In this document: in pieces, positions 1 through 8,203 of the stretch | Layout of the letters: every line of letters begins with the position of its first letter | Position numbering within the stretch: position 1 is the first letter of the stretch | Source of the DNA: an uncultured Clostridia bacterium | GTDB lineage: Bacteria; Bacillota; Clostridia; Oscillospirales; Oscillospiraceae | Assembly (NCBI GenBank): GCA_947649615.1 | Contig: CANSSG010000003.1 | Location: 62,001 to 126,000, forward strand | Length of the DNA: 64,000 nucleotides | Direction of reading: 5' to 3' | Program-made: the position numbers and the translations under genes | Notes under the pieces: model-generated | Databases searched by the model: none | What the model was told of the DNA's origin: nothing | Seen by the model: only the letters and a program-made list of their open reading frames with translations

Positions 1-2137
1 GCCACCACAAACTGTCATACAGCCGCCCTTCCTGCGCGAAGGTAGCCGCCAAGTTCTGGTCCGTATTGATCAGCAGTGTGCTGTTTGCCAGCAGCGCGTT
101 GACCTCGTCCATGAACGCGGCAATCGCTTCCGGGTCAAACTGGTGGCTTTCTGCGTAGTCGGGGCTGAAAATCAGGTCAAACCGCAGGGAATTTTCCTGC
201 ACCACCACTTCCCCGCCCTCCGGCGTGAGATAGAAAAGCTTATACTGGTAGTCGCACACACCTCCGCCCATCCAGGGCATGTATTTGAGAAGGTAGTCCT
301 CCCCATCTACCGAACACAGCAGCAGCGCCATCCAGCCCACATGGGCGGCATAGGCTTCCGCTTCCCAGGCGGGATAGGCGTTTCCGCCTGCGTAAAATTG
401 CAGTACATGGGTTTCCAGCGGCCCGTCTCCGAAGCGTCTCCACCGCAGCGCATCTGGAATGCCGTCGTGGTCCAGGTCGGCCTCAACGCCCTGAGAAAGG
501 TTCAGCTTTTCGGTCCGCCAGGTATCTCCTAAATCAGTGGAGGTCATGGTATAGGTTGGCGCATCCGTCTCGCTGGGGGCCACATACAAGGTCAGCACCT
601 CACCGTCGAAGCGAATGCCAGCCGCCATCCGGTCCGGCAGATTGATTTCCTCCCAATGTTCCCCGCCGTCCTTGGTGATGCGGCAGGGTGCGCTGGTCAT
701 CATCTGCTGGCCCAGGATCAGACGGTCCGCGCTGAGAAATCCCACGGCTGAAATACGCCAGCTGGTCTCAGGCATTGCCGTCTCGGTCCAGGTCATGCCG
801 CCGTCTGCCGTCTTGTAGACGTAGGTATCCGCCCGCGCCGTATCCTGGCTGTAGCATGCTACCAGCCAGCCGTCTTTGGGGGAAACCAGCTTCGCCCAGA
901 CCTCCGGGGAACCGGACAGCGCAGCGGCGTCCTTCCGCCCCGCCCATGCCCGTGGGGCGGGGACAGGTTCTCCGTCCAGGAACTCCATCGTGTCGCCGTA
1001 CTGGTAGTCGATGTGCGGCGTCCCGTCTTCAGAAAGGGTAATTTTGGCATTCATCCAGGCATCGTCTGGACGGTTGACAGCGGCGCTGGGCGGTTCGCGG
1101 AAAATCTCCGGCGGCGCAGGCTCCTTCGCCTGGGCAAACGCGGCCAAAACCGACAGCGTCAATACGGAAACCACTGCAATCATTGCGCTGGCAAGCTGTT
1201 TTGGCTGACAGGCAATCCGGCGGATTCTCTCCGTCAGACTCCGTTTCCCGCCCGTCATCGTGGTGGCAAAATGAAGCAAATCCACCGGGCTTGCCTTCGC
1301 GGTAACCAACGCCAGAAGCGTTTCTCCGTACGCTGCCCTCTCGCCATCGCCAAGTCGTTTGATGGCTCCTGCGTCACAGGCAAGTTCGCCGTCCCGCCTG
1401 CTGCAAACCACCGCCAGCCACACCAGCGGATTCCACCAGTGCGCTGCCAGCGCAATGCCCCGCAATACGCTCCACAAGTGATCCCGGTGGTTATAGTGGG
1501 TCAGTTCATGGGCCAGCACATGCCGGAGCATGGCCGGGCTTTCCGCCGCCTCCTCCGTCACATACACCGCAGGCCGGAACACCCCTGCCAGGCAGGGCGA
1601 CGGCAGCCCTGGCGCGGCAAACACGGGAACCGGGGTATTCAATCCTTCCAGCGGCCGTCTCATCCGCCGCAGCCGTAGCCAGAAGCGCAGGTTGCTTGCC
1701 AGCAGCGCCGTTCCCATCGCGAGCGTTCCGGCCAGCCACACCCAGCCCAGCAGTTCCAAGGGGCTGATTCTCTCCGCATAGCGTGTGACCGTTTTTCCGT
1801 CATCTTCCAGCCGGGAATAACCGAAGGAATTGGGGTCCGCCAATGCGCCCCCCTCCCCCACGGCTGCGCCGGATTCCTCCACCGGCTGGGACTGCACAGG
1901 CAGGAGGTAGATGCTCTCTTCCCGCATCGCTTCCGGCGGGGTCCATTTGGGAAGCTGCGGCACCGTTACCGCCAGTGAGATGAACGACACCGGTATAAGC
2001 AGCCGCACCAGCACAACCGCCCACAATCCATACCGCAGTCCCGCGCCGATACACTTCCCCAGCAGCCCCCGCAGAGCCAGTACCACTAAAATCAGTGCGC
2101 TTGCGGAGACGGCCCACGCACTCAGCATAGCCGTCAT
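1..2137 (-). CDS. BlaR1/MecR1-like M56 membrane metalloprotease with Asp-box sensor region (partial, C-terminus off the left edge)
   Basis: The frame stays open from the ATG at 2137 to the left edge, about 712 residues, with no stop. N-terminal hydrophobic segments lie near residues 5-30 and 40-60, another near 125-150, and the M56 zinc site HELTH is at residues 210-214, followed by NHRDH. A further membrane segment follows near residues 315-336. The remaining part, expected outside the cell, is not a penicillin-binding domain. It has three Asp-box (BNR) motifs, TADGGMTW (about 443-450), TKDGGEHW (488-495) and STDLGDTW (533-540), and a calcium-loop-like DLDHDGIPD at 554-562. This suggests a beta-propeller-like sensor. 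The start overlaps the blaI stop by 4 nt (ATGA), so the two are translationally coupled. By family analogy, signal binding triggers the protease and inactivates BlaI. The ligand is unknown. Confidence 0.85.
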   Translation of the reverse strand, partial: MTAMLSAWAVSASALILVVLALRGLLGKCIGAGLRYGLWAVVLVRLLIPVSFISLAVTVPQLPKWTPPEAMREESIYLLPVQSQPVEESGAAVGEGGALADPNSFGYSRLEDDGKTVTRYAERISPLELLGWVWLAGTLAMGTALLASNLRFWLRLRRMRRPLEGLNTPVPVFAAPGLPSPCLAGVFRPAVYVTEEAAESPAMLRHVLAHELTHYNHRDHLWSVLRGIALAAHWWNPLVWLAVVCSRRDGELACDAGAIKRLGDGERAAYGETLLALVTAKASPVDLLHFATTMTGGKRSLTERIRRIACQPKQLASAMIAVVSVLTLSVLAAFAQAKEPAPPEIFREPPSAAVNRPDDAWMNAKITLSEDGTPHIDYQYGDTMEFLDGEPVPAPRAWAGRKDAAALSGSPEVWAKLVSPKDGWLVACYSQDTARADTYVYKTADGGMTWTETAMPETSWRISAVGFLSADRLILGQQMMTSAPCRITKDGGEHWEEINLPDRMAAGIRFDGEVLTLYVAPSETDAPTYTMTSTDLGDTWRTEKLNLSQGVEADLDHDGIPDALRWRRFGDGPLETHVLQFYAGGNAYPAWEAEAYAAHVGWMALLLCSVDGEDYLLKYMPWMGGGVCDYQYKLFYLTPEGGEVVVQENSLRFDLIFSPDYAESHQFDPEAIAAFMDEVNALLANSTLLINTDQNLAATFAQEGRLYDSLWW

Positions 2138-2517
2138 TGTCCACCGCCCTTCTCCGCTTGAGCCAGGATTTCCCGCAATTCCGCAATTTCCTCCCGGCTC
2201 AATTCCTGCCGCTGGGCCATGGCGGTCATCATCAGCCCTACGCTGCCCCGGTACACTCGGTCCAGGAAGCTTCGGGTCTCAGATATCTCCGCTTGCTCCT
2301 GTTCAACAGCAGGTGTATAGGATTTCCCCTTGCCAGCGATTTCGCAGTGAACAAGCCCCTTCTCCTCCATGCGCCGCAGGGTGGTGATGGTAGTGCTCTT
2401 AGCCCAGCCTACCGTTTGGCGCAAATTTGCCACAAGCTGCATCACCGTCTGCGGGTTTTCCCGCCACAGGCTGTCCAGTACGCTCCACTCGCTACCCGTC
2501 AGCTTGACCGGTTCCAT
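2134..2517 (-). CDS. blaI: BlaI/MecI/CopY-family transcriptional repressor
   Basis: The 127-residue protein has the BlaI layout: an N-terminal winged helix (SEWSVLDSLW, then VGWAKSTTITTLRRMEEKGL) and a C-terminal dimerisation helix ending in REILAQAEKGGGQ. The ATG at 2517 is chosen because GGAGG sits 6 nt upstream; a start further upstream would lie inside the operator. BlaI dimers bind TACA/TGTA-type dyads and are inactivated by cleavage through the co-encoded M56 protease, which overlaps it by 4 nt. A 12-bp inverted repeat brackets its own promoter, so autorepression is likely. No beta-lactamase gene is in the window, so the regulon is unknown. Confidence 0.9.
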   Translation of the reverse strand: MEPVKLTGSEWSVLDSLWRENPQTVMQLVANLRQTVGWAKSTTITTLRRMEEKGLVHCEIAGKGKSYTPAVEQEQAEISETRSFLDRVYRGSVGLMMTAMAQRQELSREEIAELREILAQAEKGGGQ

Positions 2518-2536
2518 ATCATCCCTCCTTTGGTTT

Positions 2537-2578
2537 ACATTGTAGACCCATCGTACCACATCTGGTCTACAATGTCAA
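2537..2578 (-). promoter_or_regulatory. blaI promoter bracketed by a 12-bp inverted-repeat operator
   Basis: On the minus strand TTGACA (2578-2573), a 17-bp spacer and TACGAT (2555-2550) form a good sigma-A promoter. The arms ACATTGTAGACC (2537-2548) and GGTCTACAATGT (2564-2575) are perfect inverted repeats separated by 15 bp. They overlap the -35 element and the expected start site. Each arm contains the TACA/TGTA core typical of BlaI operators. Autorepression is inferred. Confidence 0.75.
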
Positions 2579-2596
2579 CCTAAATTTTCCCCGCAG

Positions 2597-2636
2597 AAAA
2601 GCAGGCCCCGTCCAGTCTCAGCCGGACAAGGCCTGC
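2597..2636 (-). terminator. intrinsic terminator after the nucleotidyltransferase gene
   Basis: On the minus strand GCAGGCCTTGTCC pairs with GGACGGGGCCTGC (13 bp with two G-U pairs) around a 10-nt loop, followed by TTTT. It lies 5 nt beyond the stop codon of the gene ending at 2642 and separates that gene from blaI. Confidence 0.8.
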
Positions 2637-2641
2637 CTGAT

Positions 2642-3487
2642 TCAATTTTCTGCCAAGGCTTCCTCCACCCACCTGCGCAACTGCTGGTGGGCGTCTTGGA
2701 GCAATTGCCTTTGCTCCTCCAAAACCGCCGCATCCTTTGGTGCGGAGAGCAGCCGTTCCAGCTTCCCGGGCCGCAGGGCGTCCGGGCAGATTGGCAGCTT
2801 TGCCAGTGCGGCTTCCAGCTTTTTGTCCCCGGTAAAGTAAGCCCGGTTCAGCGCAAAAACCACCTGCACCATGTCCAGTACCGTATGCAGGACGATTGGC
2901 GCAGTAAACAGCACATCCTTCCGCTTCACCGCGCTCTCATAATGGAAATTCCCCATCCACGTCCCAGCGCGGCCCAGGAAATCCGTCATAATTGCGCGGC
3001 GCAACGGCGCGGGATATGCCTCCACCTTAGCCTGATACGCGGCCAGCACCCCGTCCGGATCCCAAACAGGTTTCAAAAAGCTGAGTTCGCACAAATAGAT
3101 AAACGTATAATACCCGTTAGAAGTCCACGTAGCGGGAATGATCTCGTACCGCCCCGCGAGACAGTCCCCCACCACCTGATCCATCCGCGTGATGGTCCGC
3201 CCCACCGCTTCCACCGGAGTTCCTTGGTATATGAAGTCCATCCCGCCGCCCCATGGCGCGGCATCGAAGCTTTCGTCCACCCAAGGCGTGGTTTCCGGGT
3301 CTGCGGCGGAAGCAATCAACGCCTTCCGCTCCGCCCAAGGCTTAGGCCGTTCCGCAAAGACGTATAGGTCGATATCCGAGGAAGCGTCCGCCGCGCCCTT
3401 GGCGTGTGCGCCGGCCAAGGCGATTGCGCATTTCCCCTCCACCGTTTCCTTGAGCAGTTCCACCAGCGCCAAAATTTTCTCTTCCAT
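2642..3487 (-). CDS. nucleotidyltransferase-fold protein
   Basis: This 281-residue protein has a minimal nucleotidyltransferase core near residues 24-45. GAHAKGAADASSDIDLYVF resembles the G-S-x(n)-SDIDL active site of the pol-beta-like and aminoglycoside nucleotidyltransferase superfamily, although the usual GS is GA. The C-terminal half is helical and ends in a charged region (LLQDAHQQLRRWVEEALAEN). A GGGAG ribosome site precedes the ATG. The substrate cannot be named. The family includes antibiotic-modifying enzymes and toxin-antitoxin partners, but no partner gene is adjacent. It has its own terminator and stands 28 nt downstream of the aminotransferase gene. Confidence 0.7.
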   Translation of the reverse strand: MEEKILALVELLKETVEGKCAIALAGAHAKGAADASSDIDLYVFAERPKPWAERKALIASAADPETTPWVDESFDAAPWGGGMDFIYQGTPVEAVGRTITRMDQVVGDCLAGRYEIIPATWTSNGYYTFIYLCELSFLKPVWDPDGVLAAYQAKVEAYPAPLRRAIMTDFLGRAGTWMGNFHYESAVKRKDVLFTAPIVLHTVLDMVQVVFALNRAYFTGDKKLEAALAKLPICPDALRPGKLERLLSAPKDAAVLEEQRQLLQDAHQQLRRWVEEALAEN

Positions 3488-3515
3488 TCAAGTCTCCCGC
3501 CTGGACAGCGCGGCC

Positions 3516-4793
3516 CTAGTTCTTCCCCAGCAGCTTTTCCAGTGCGGCCAGGCGCAGGCAGACGCAGAACACGTCGATAGCGGCTTCCAGCTCCGCAACC
3601 GGCGGCAGGCTGGGGGCGATGCGGATATTGCGGTCCCTGGGGTCGATGCTGTTGGGGAAGGTAGCCCCGGCGCCGGTCATGACCACACCTGCTTCCTTGC
3701 ACAGGGCCAGCGTCCGTTTTGCCAGACCGTCCTCGGTGTCCAGGCTGACGAAATACCCGCCGGTAGGACGCTTCCAGGACGCAATGCCCAGGGGGGCGAT
3801 TTCCTTATCCAGCGCGTCCAGGACGGCGCGGAACTTCGGCCCAAGGATCGCGGCATGTTTTTTCATTAACGCCAAGGTATGGTCCTTATCCTTGAGATAG
3901 CGCACATGGCGAAGCTGGTTAACCTTGTCATAGCTGATGGACTGATAGGTCATCAGGCTTACCATATATTTGATGTTATCCACGCTGGACGCCATCACGG
4001 ACACCCCCGCGCCGGGGAACGTAACCTTAGAGGTAGACGCAAACTCAAACACCATATCCGGATTCCCGGCCTCCCGGCACAGGGAGATGATGTCCGGGAA
4101 GGGTACATACTCCCCTTCAAACTCATGGATGCAGTAAGCGTTATCCCACATGATTACAAAGTCCGGCGCGGCGGGCTTCAGATGGGCAAACCGGCGGATG
4201 GTCTCCGCGCTGTAGATAACGCCTTCAGGGTTGGAGTACTTGGGAACGCACCAGATGCCCTTGACGGCGGGGTCCTTCACCGCTTCCTCCACGGCGTCCA
4301 TGTCGGGTCCGTCTGCGGTCATGGGAATGGTAATCAGCTCCATGCCAAAGGATTTTGTCACATTGAAGTGCCGGTCATACCCCGGAGAGGGGCATAAAAA
4401 CTTCACCGTGTCCAGCTTGCTCCAAGGTTTTTCGCTGTGCAGCAGGCCGTGGGTGTAGGCCTTGGCAATGGTGTCGTACATCAGCGTCAGGCTGGCGTTG
4501 CCGCCAATGAAGCACTCCTCCGGCCGGCATCCCAGGATTTCCGCGAAGTAGGCTTTCGCGCAGGGCAGGCCGGTCAGCTCGCCGTAGTTGCGCACATCGA
4601 AGCCATCCACCACGCAGTCCTCCGGCTTGGACAGGACGGTCAGCATATCGCTGACCAGATCAAGCTGCTCCTTCCCCGGCTTGCCCCGGGACATGTCCAG
4701 CTTCAAGCCCTTGCCCTTCAGTTCCTCGAAACGCCGGGATACGGCCTCATATTCAGCCGTCAGCTGCGCCTGGTCCATGTTTCTGTATTCCAT
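3516..4793 (-). CDS. PLP-dependent aminotransferase, type Ic aspartate aminotransferase-like
   Basis: The 425-residue protein matches the aminotransferase group typified by actinobacterial AspT (Pfam Asp_aminotransf). Visible signatures are LDMSRGKPGKEQLDL near the N-terminus, NYGELTGLP, GGNASLTLMYD for phosphate binding, CVPKYSNPEGVIYS, IMWDNAYCIHEF for the PLP-ring aspartate, and FASTSKVTFPGAGVSVMASS holding the Schiff-base lysine. It probably interconverts aspartate or a related amino acid with its keto acid. The ATG at 4793 has AAAGGAG upstream; an in-frame TTG at 4820 lies upstream of that ribosome site and is rejected. Substrate specificity is inferred. Confidence 0.85.
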   Translation of the reverse strand: MEYRNMDQAQLTAEYEAVSRRFEELKGKGLKLDMSRGKPGKEQLDLVSDMLTVLSKPEDCVVDGFDVRNYGELTGLPCAKAYFAEILGCRPEECFIGGNASLTLMYDTIAKAYTHGLLHSEKPWSKLDTVKFLCPSPGYDRHFNVTKSFGMELITIPMTADGPDMDAVEEAVKDPAVKGIWCVPKYSNPEGVIYSAETIRRFAHLKPAAPDFVIMWDNAYCIHEFEGEYVPFPDIISLCREAGNPDMVFEFASTSKVTFPGAGVSVMASSVDNIKYMVSLMTYQSISYDKVNQLRHVRYLKDKDHTLALMKKHAAILGPKFRAVLDALDKEIAPLGIASWKRPTGGYFVSLDTEDGLAKRTLALCKEAGVVMTGAGATFPNSIDPRDRNIRIAPSLPPVAELEAAIDVFCVCLRLAALEKLLGKN

Positions 4794-4849
4794 GATAAAT
4801 CTTCTCCTTTTGCCCCGCAATGCGGGGATATTTCATAAAAAACCTGTGC

Positions 4850-5809
4850 CTAACGCCCCTGCAAGCCCAGCAGCGCCGCGCCGATGATTCCGGCATCGTT
4901 CCCCAGCTTTGCCTTCACCAGTCTGGTATGCCGGTCTGCCTCCCTGCCGAAGCAGGCTTCCAGCACCATGCTTTGCAGCGGCAGCAGCAAATCCTCGTCC
5001 CGCTCATGGCTGACGCCGCCTCCCAGGGCGATGACCTCCGGCTGGAATATGTTGATGAAATTGGACAGCCCACAGCCCAGGTAGTCCAGATATTGCGCCA
5101 CCACGTCCTGGGCGGCGGCATCCCTCTGCCGCTTCGCCTCAAAGGCGGTTCGTCCGTCCACCCGGCTCAGGTCGCCGCCCACCATCCCCCACATAATGGA
5201 GTCCTTATGCTGCTCCATCGCCGCCATAGTCTGGCGGATGAGCGCGTTGGCGGAAGCGTACCGCTCCCAGCAGCCCCGCCGCCCGCAGGTACACGGCTCG
5301 CCGTTGTGGACGATGACGGTGTGTCCGCCCTCGCCTGCGCAGCCGTTGACGCCGGTATGGATTCTGCTGTTAAGGATGATTCCAGTCCCAATGCCCGTCC
5401 CCAGGGTAACCAAAATCAGGCTCTCGATGTTCTTGTCCTCGAAGTGGTAAAACTCCCCCAGCGCGGCGCAGTCCGCATCGTTTCCTAAATGCACCGGTAT
5501 GCCGTCCCAGCGGCGATGGAACATCTCCACCACAGGCATAAAGCGGATGGGGATGTTTACGGTCTTGATAACCACGCCCTTCTTATCGTCCACCGGCCCT
5601 GGGAACCCCATGCCTACCGAGGCTACCTGCTCCCGCGGCACGTTGTTTTCCTCGATCAGCCCGATGGCCATTTCCGCCAGGGCCTCCCCCATCTGCTCCA
5701 TGGACGTGAACTGCAAGGGCTGTTTTTTTGTCGCGGTAATCTGGTACATCTCGTCCACCAGGCCCGCCTTCAGGTTTGTGCCGCCGATGTCAATGCCAAT
5801 ATAGTACAT
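4850..5809 (-). CDS. glcK: ROK-family glucokinase
   Basis: The 319-residue protein opens with the phosphate-binding motif GIDIGGTNLKAGLVD and carries VTLGTGIGTGII and the ROK zinc signature: AGEGGHTVIVHNG followed by CTCGRRGCWE (His plus three Cys). It should phosphorylate glucose to glucose-6-phosphate in the cytoplasm. Length and motifs fit Firmicutes GlcK. ROK kinases also act on other hexoses, so glucose is the likeliest rather than proven substrate. It lies 15 nt downstream of the HExxH gene in the same direction, with HprK (carbon control) further upstream. Confidence 0.88.
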   Translation of the reverse strand: MYYIGIDIGGTNLKAGLVDEMYQITATKKQPLQFTSMEQMGEALAEMAIGLIEENNVPREQVASVGMGFPGPVDDKKGVVIKTVNIPIRFMPVVEMFHRRWDGIPVHLGNDADCAALGEFYHFEDKNIESLILVTLGTGIGTGIILNSRIHTGVNGCAGEGGHTVIVHNGEPCTCGRRGCWERYASANALIRQTMAAMEQHKDSIMWGMVGGDLSRVDGRTAFEAKRQRDAAAQDVVAQYLDYLGCGLSNFINIFQPEVIALGGGVSHERDEDLLLPLQSMVLEACFGREADRHTRLVKAKLGNDAGIIGAALLGLQGR

Positions 5810-5824
5810 AGCCGCCCCTCCCGG

Positions 5825-6286
5825 TCATTCTATATTTTTCAGGCCATCATATAGCTCGTTAAAGGACTTCTCCCTGGCGCACCTGCCGTAGGACACTGCC
5901 CTGTCCTCCCCGAATTCCAGCAGGAAGCACTTGGTTAGCTCCTCCACGGTGATCTCCAGGGCGGTGAAGAACTGCCGGTATGCAAAATCCCACGCCGGGG
6001 TACCCTCCTCAAAGTGGCTGGTAATGAGTGATTCCGTCACTTGGTCCAGAGGGTACATCTTAATGTGCATCAACTCATGCACAATAACCTCCTCCAGATT
6101 TTCCTGCTTTGGGTTGGCGGCATTCAGCAGCAGAATCGCCTTATGGTCTGTGCAGTCGATTTTGAAATCCCCGGTCTTCCGCCACTCCGGGTCCTCCACG
6201 AATTGCAGCTGGACATCCCAGCCGGGGGTGATCCGGAGTTTTTTGCAGTATTTGTCAAAAAGCCGCTGTAAATTCTCTTTGTCCAT
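5825..6286 (-). CDS. small HExxH protein, putative zinc metallopeptidase of unknown role
   Basis: I do not recognise this 153-residue protein beyond the motif VIVHELMHIKM (HELMH at about residues 70-74), typical of zincin metallopeptidases. A possible third ligand is Glu or His in the following segment (LITSHFEEGTPAWDF). There is no signal peptide or membrane segment, so it is probably cytoplasmic. The ATG at 6286 is preferred over an in-frame GTG at 6295 because AAAGG sits just upstream of the ATG. It is 15 nt upstream of glcK and may be co-transcribed. The N-terminal half (DKYCKKLRITPGWDVQLQF) resembles small phage- or immunity-region peptidases only loosely. Confidence 0.65.
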   Translation of the reverse strand: MDKENLQRLFDKYCKKLRITPGWDVQLQFVEDPEWRKTGDFKIDCTDHKAILLLNAANPKQENLEEVIVHELMHIKMYPLDQVTESLITSHFEEGTPAWDFAYRQFFTALEITVEELTKCFLLEFGEDRAVSYGRCAREKSFNELYDGLKNIE

Positions 6287-6379
6287 TTGGCTCACCTTTC
6301 ATCATAATGCAAGTTTTCGTTATCGTCCAGTAATTCCCTATCTTCAGGTAATTTGCAGGTTTATTTTGCTAAAAAGAAA

Positions 6380-6736
6380 TTATACCGCAGCAATCATAAA
6401 CTTGTAATTCTCAATATAAACCTCAAACGCATAAACTCCCCACGGTTGCAGTTCAATATCTGTTGGATTTAGAGCGCTGTGTTTTTTGTATACTTCTTCA
6501 ACAAACTCTGATGGGATGGTAAGATAGATCTCTACACCACAGCCAAGGTATTTTTTCTCATGATTAGCCACATAACCATCTGTGATCCCTAACAGAATTG
6601 AATTATCGAACAGTGATATACCAACCAAGGGATCTCCGCTTTCTGGAGGCTGCGAAAAATCTAGGCTCCATCCAGCATTTACAAATTTTGCTGCAACATC
6701 ATACGGATTTTCACAAGCTAATATTGGCCGGATCAT
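6380..6736 (-). CDS. VOC (glyoxalase/bleomycin resistance-like) superfamily protein
   Basis: This 118-residue protein has the single-module glyoxalase/VOC pattern: an N-terminal strand-helix (DVAAKFVNAGWSLDF), then PLVGISLFDNSILLGI, VEIYLTIP, a helix VEEVYKKHSA and the closing PWGVYAFEVYIENYKFMI. Such proteins bind a divalent metal and small molecules or sequester drugs. No function can be assigned. Its base composition is more AT-rich than its neighbours, which hints at later acquisition. The ribosome site is weak. Confidence 0.6.
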   Translation of the reverse strand: MIRPILACENPYDVAAKFVNAGWSLDFSQPPESGDPLVGISLFDNSILLGITDGYVANHEKKYLGCGVEIYLTIPSEFVEEVYKKHSALNPTDIELQPWGVYAFEVYIENYKFMIAAV

Positions 6737-6793
6737 TTCAATATTCCCCCAACCTCCAAAGAGACGCGGCAGAGAGCGTCATTGGCTGTCCGT

Positions 6794-7735
6794 CTAACCT
6801 CCCTGGGCATGGCGTTCCAGTTCGTCGGCCAATTCCTGGGCGGCGTTGAATCCGTACTTCTTATGCCGGTTGTTCATGACGGCCACCTCTACAATGGTGG
6901 CCAGATTCCGCCCCGGCTGAACGGGAACGGTGATAATGGGAATCTCAAGGCCCAGGATATTGACCTTCTCCTCATCCAATCCGAAGCGGTCGTAGAACTT
7001 GTCCTCCCTCCACCGCTCCAGATGCACCACCAAATCCACCTGGGACTCGGACTTCACCGCGCTCATTCCCAGCAATTGCTGGACATTGATTACACCTATG
7101 CCCCGCAGCTCGATGTAATGGCGGATCAGCTCCGGCGCCTTGCCGTAGAGCTGGTCGGCCACCCGCCGGATATCGACGGCGTCGTCGGCCACCAGCCGGT
7201 GGCCGCGCTTAATCAGTTCAATGGCGGTCTCGCTCTTGCCCACGCCGCTGTCGCCCGTAATCAGCACCCCCTCGCCGTAGATGTCCAGCAGCCCGCCGTG
7301 GCGGGTAATGGTCGGCGCAAGGGCCTGGGATAAGTACTCAATGACTTTGGTCGTAAACACCACGGTCGTATCGGCGGTGTGCAGCAGCGTCCGCTGGTGT
7401 TTCCGGGCCATAGCAAGGCACTCCGGATAGATATCCAAATCTCTCGATACCACCAGCGCCGGAATATCGTAGGTAAAGAGCCGGGAGAAGCTGTTCAGCC
7501 GTTGCTCTGGGTCCATGCTCTCCAGCATTTTGGTTTCCGCCATGCCGATCACTTGTAAACGCCTGGGATCAAAGTAATCGAAAAAGCCCACCAATTGCAG
7601 GCCCGGCCGGTTCACGTCCCGGATGCCCACCAGGGCCTTGTCAAAATCCGCGCCTTTGTTCACCACGGCCATATGCAGGTGTTCCACCAGCTCGCCGATT
7701 TTAACGCCGCCCTTCATTTCATCCTGTTGGATCAT
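6794..7735 (-). CDS. hprK: HPr kinase/phosphorylase
   Basis: This 313-residue enzyme phosphorylates HPr on the regulatory serine (ATP or pyrophosphate) and dephosphorylates it, driving carbon catabolite control in Firmicutes. The Walker A motif GVLITGDSGVGKSETAIELI and the following GHRLVADDAVDI are diagnostic, as is the C-terminal LGLEIPIITVPVQPGRNLA with NNRHKKYGFNAA. The ATG at 7735 has GGAGG 8 nt upstream. It stands alone between rpmB (divergent) and the VOC gene. Together with glucokinase and the gal genes it places sugar control in this region. Confidence 0.95.
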   Translation of the reverse strand: MIQQDEMKGGVKIGELVEHLHMAVVNKGADFDKALVGIRDVNRPGLQLVGFFDYFDPRRLQVIGMAETKMLESMDPEQRLNSFSRLFTYDIPALVVSRDLDIYPECLAMARKHQRTLLHTADTTVVFTTKVIEYLSQALAPTITRHGGLLDIYGEGVLITGDSGVGKSETAIELIKRGHRLVADDAVDIRRVADQLYGKAPELIRHYIELRGIGVINVQQLLGMSAVKSESQVDLVVHLERWREDKFYDRFGLDEEKVNILGLEIPIITVPVQPGRNLATIVEVAVMNNRHKKYGFNAAQELADELERHAQGG

Positions 7736-7867
7736 ACGCCTCGCCTCCGTTTATCTGCGGCCCGCGGCAGCGGCCCGCTGTCTGTTTCTGTTGCAAGAGC
7801 CATTATAATATAAAAGGGGCGGCTTGACAAGGGCGAGAAAAAGATTTGGAAAAAATGAAAATTATAC

Positions 7868-7896
7868 TTGCAATTTGTGTCAAACTCTGTTATCAT
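7868..7896 (+). promoter_or_regulatory. sigma-A promoter of rpmB
   Basis: TTGCAA (7868-7873), a 17-bp spacer and TATCAT (7891-7896) stand about 57 bp upstream of the rpmB start, in an AT-rich stretch between divergent hprK and rpmB. Confidence 0.65.
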
Positions 7897-7952
7897 ACTC
7901 AAAGGTGCTTTTTACACCCTAAAGAATTCCAAACAGCAAGGAGGTGCAACGG

Positions 7953-8141
7953 ATGGCAAAGTGTCAATTCTGTGACAAGGGCGTTACCTTCGGGATCAAG
8001 GTTTCCCACTCCCACAGGCGCTCCAACCGCGCATGGAAGCCCAATGTCAAGCGCGTGAAGGCGATCGTCGATGGTACCCCCCGCCATGTATATGTTTGTA
8101 CCCGGTGTCTGCGTTCCGGTAAAGTCACCCGTGCTGTCTAA
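7953..8141 (+). CDS. rpmB: 50S ribosomal protein L28
   Basis: The 62-residue basic protein begins MAKCQFCDKGVTFG and contains VSHSHRRSNRAWKPN and VYVCTRCLRSGKV, the L28 pattern. It retains both CxxC pairs (CQFC and CTRC), so it is the zinc-binding C+ form. The ATG at 7953 has AAGGAGGTG upstream; an upstream in-frame ATG at 7944 overlaps that ribosome site and is rejected. It is a single-gene unit with its own promoter and a terminator right after the stop. Confidence 0.97.
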   Translation: MAKCQFCDKGVTFGIKVSHSHRRSNRAWKPNVKRVKAIVDGTPRHVYVCTRCLRSGKVTRAV

Positions 8142-8152
8142 GGCATAAAAAC

Positions 8153-8179
8153 CCGTCCGCGTCAGCGGACGGATTTTTT
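8153..8179. terminator. bidirectional terminator between rpmB and metH
   Basis: CCGTCCGC (8153-8160) and GCGGACGG (8165-8172) form a perfect 8-bp stem with a GTCA loop. It is followed by a T6 run on the plus strand and by GTTTTT on the minus strand, so it can end both rpmB and the convergent metH. Confidence 0.9.
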
Positions 8180-8203
8180 ATGCCATTGGGCAGGCGTCCC
8201 GCG

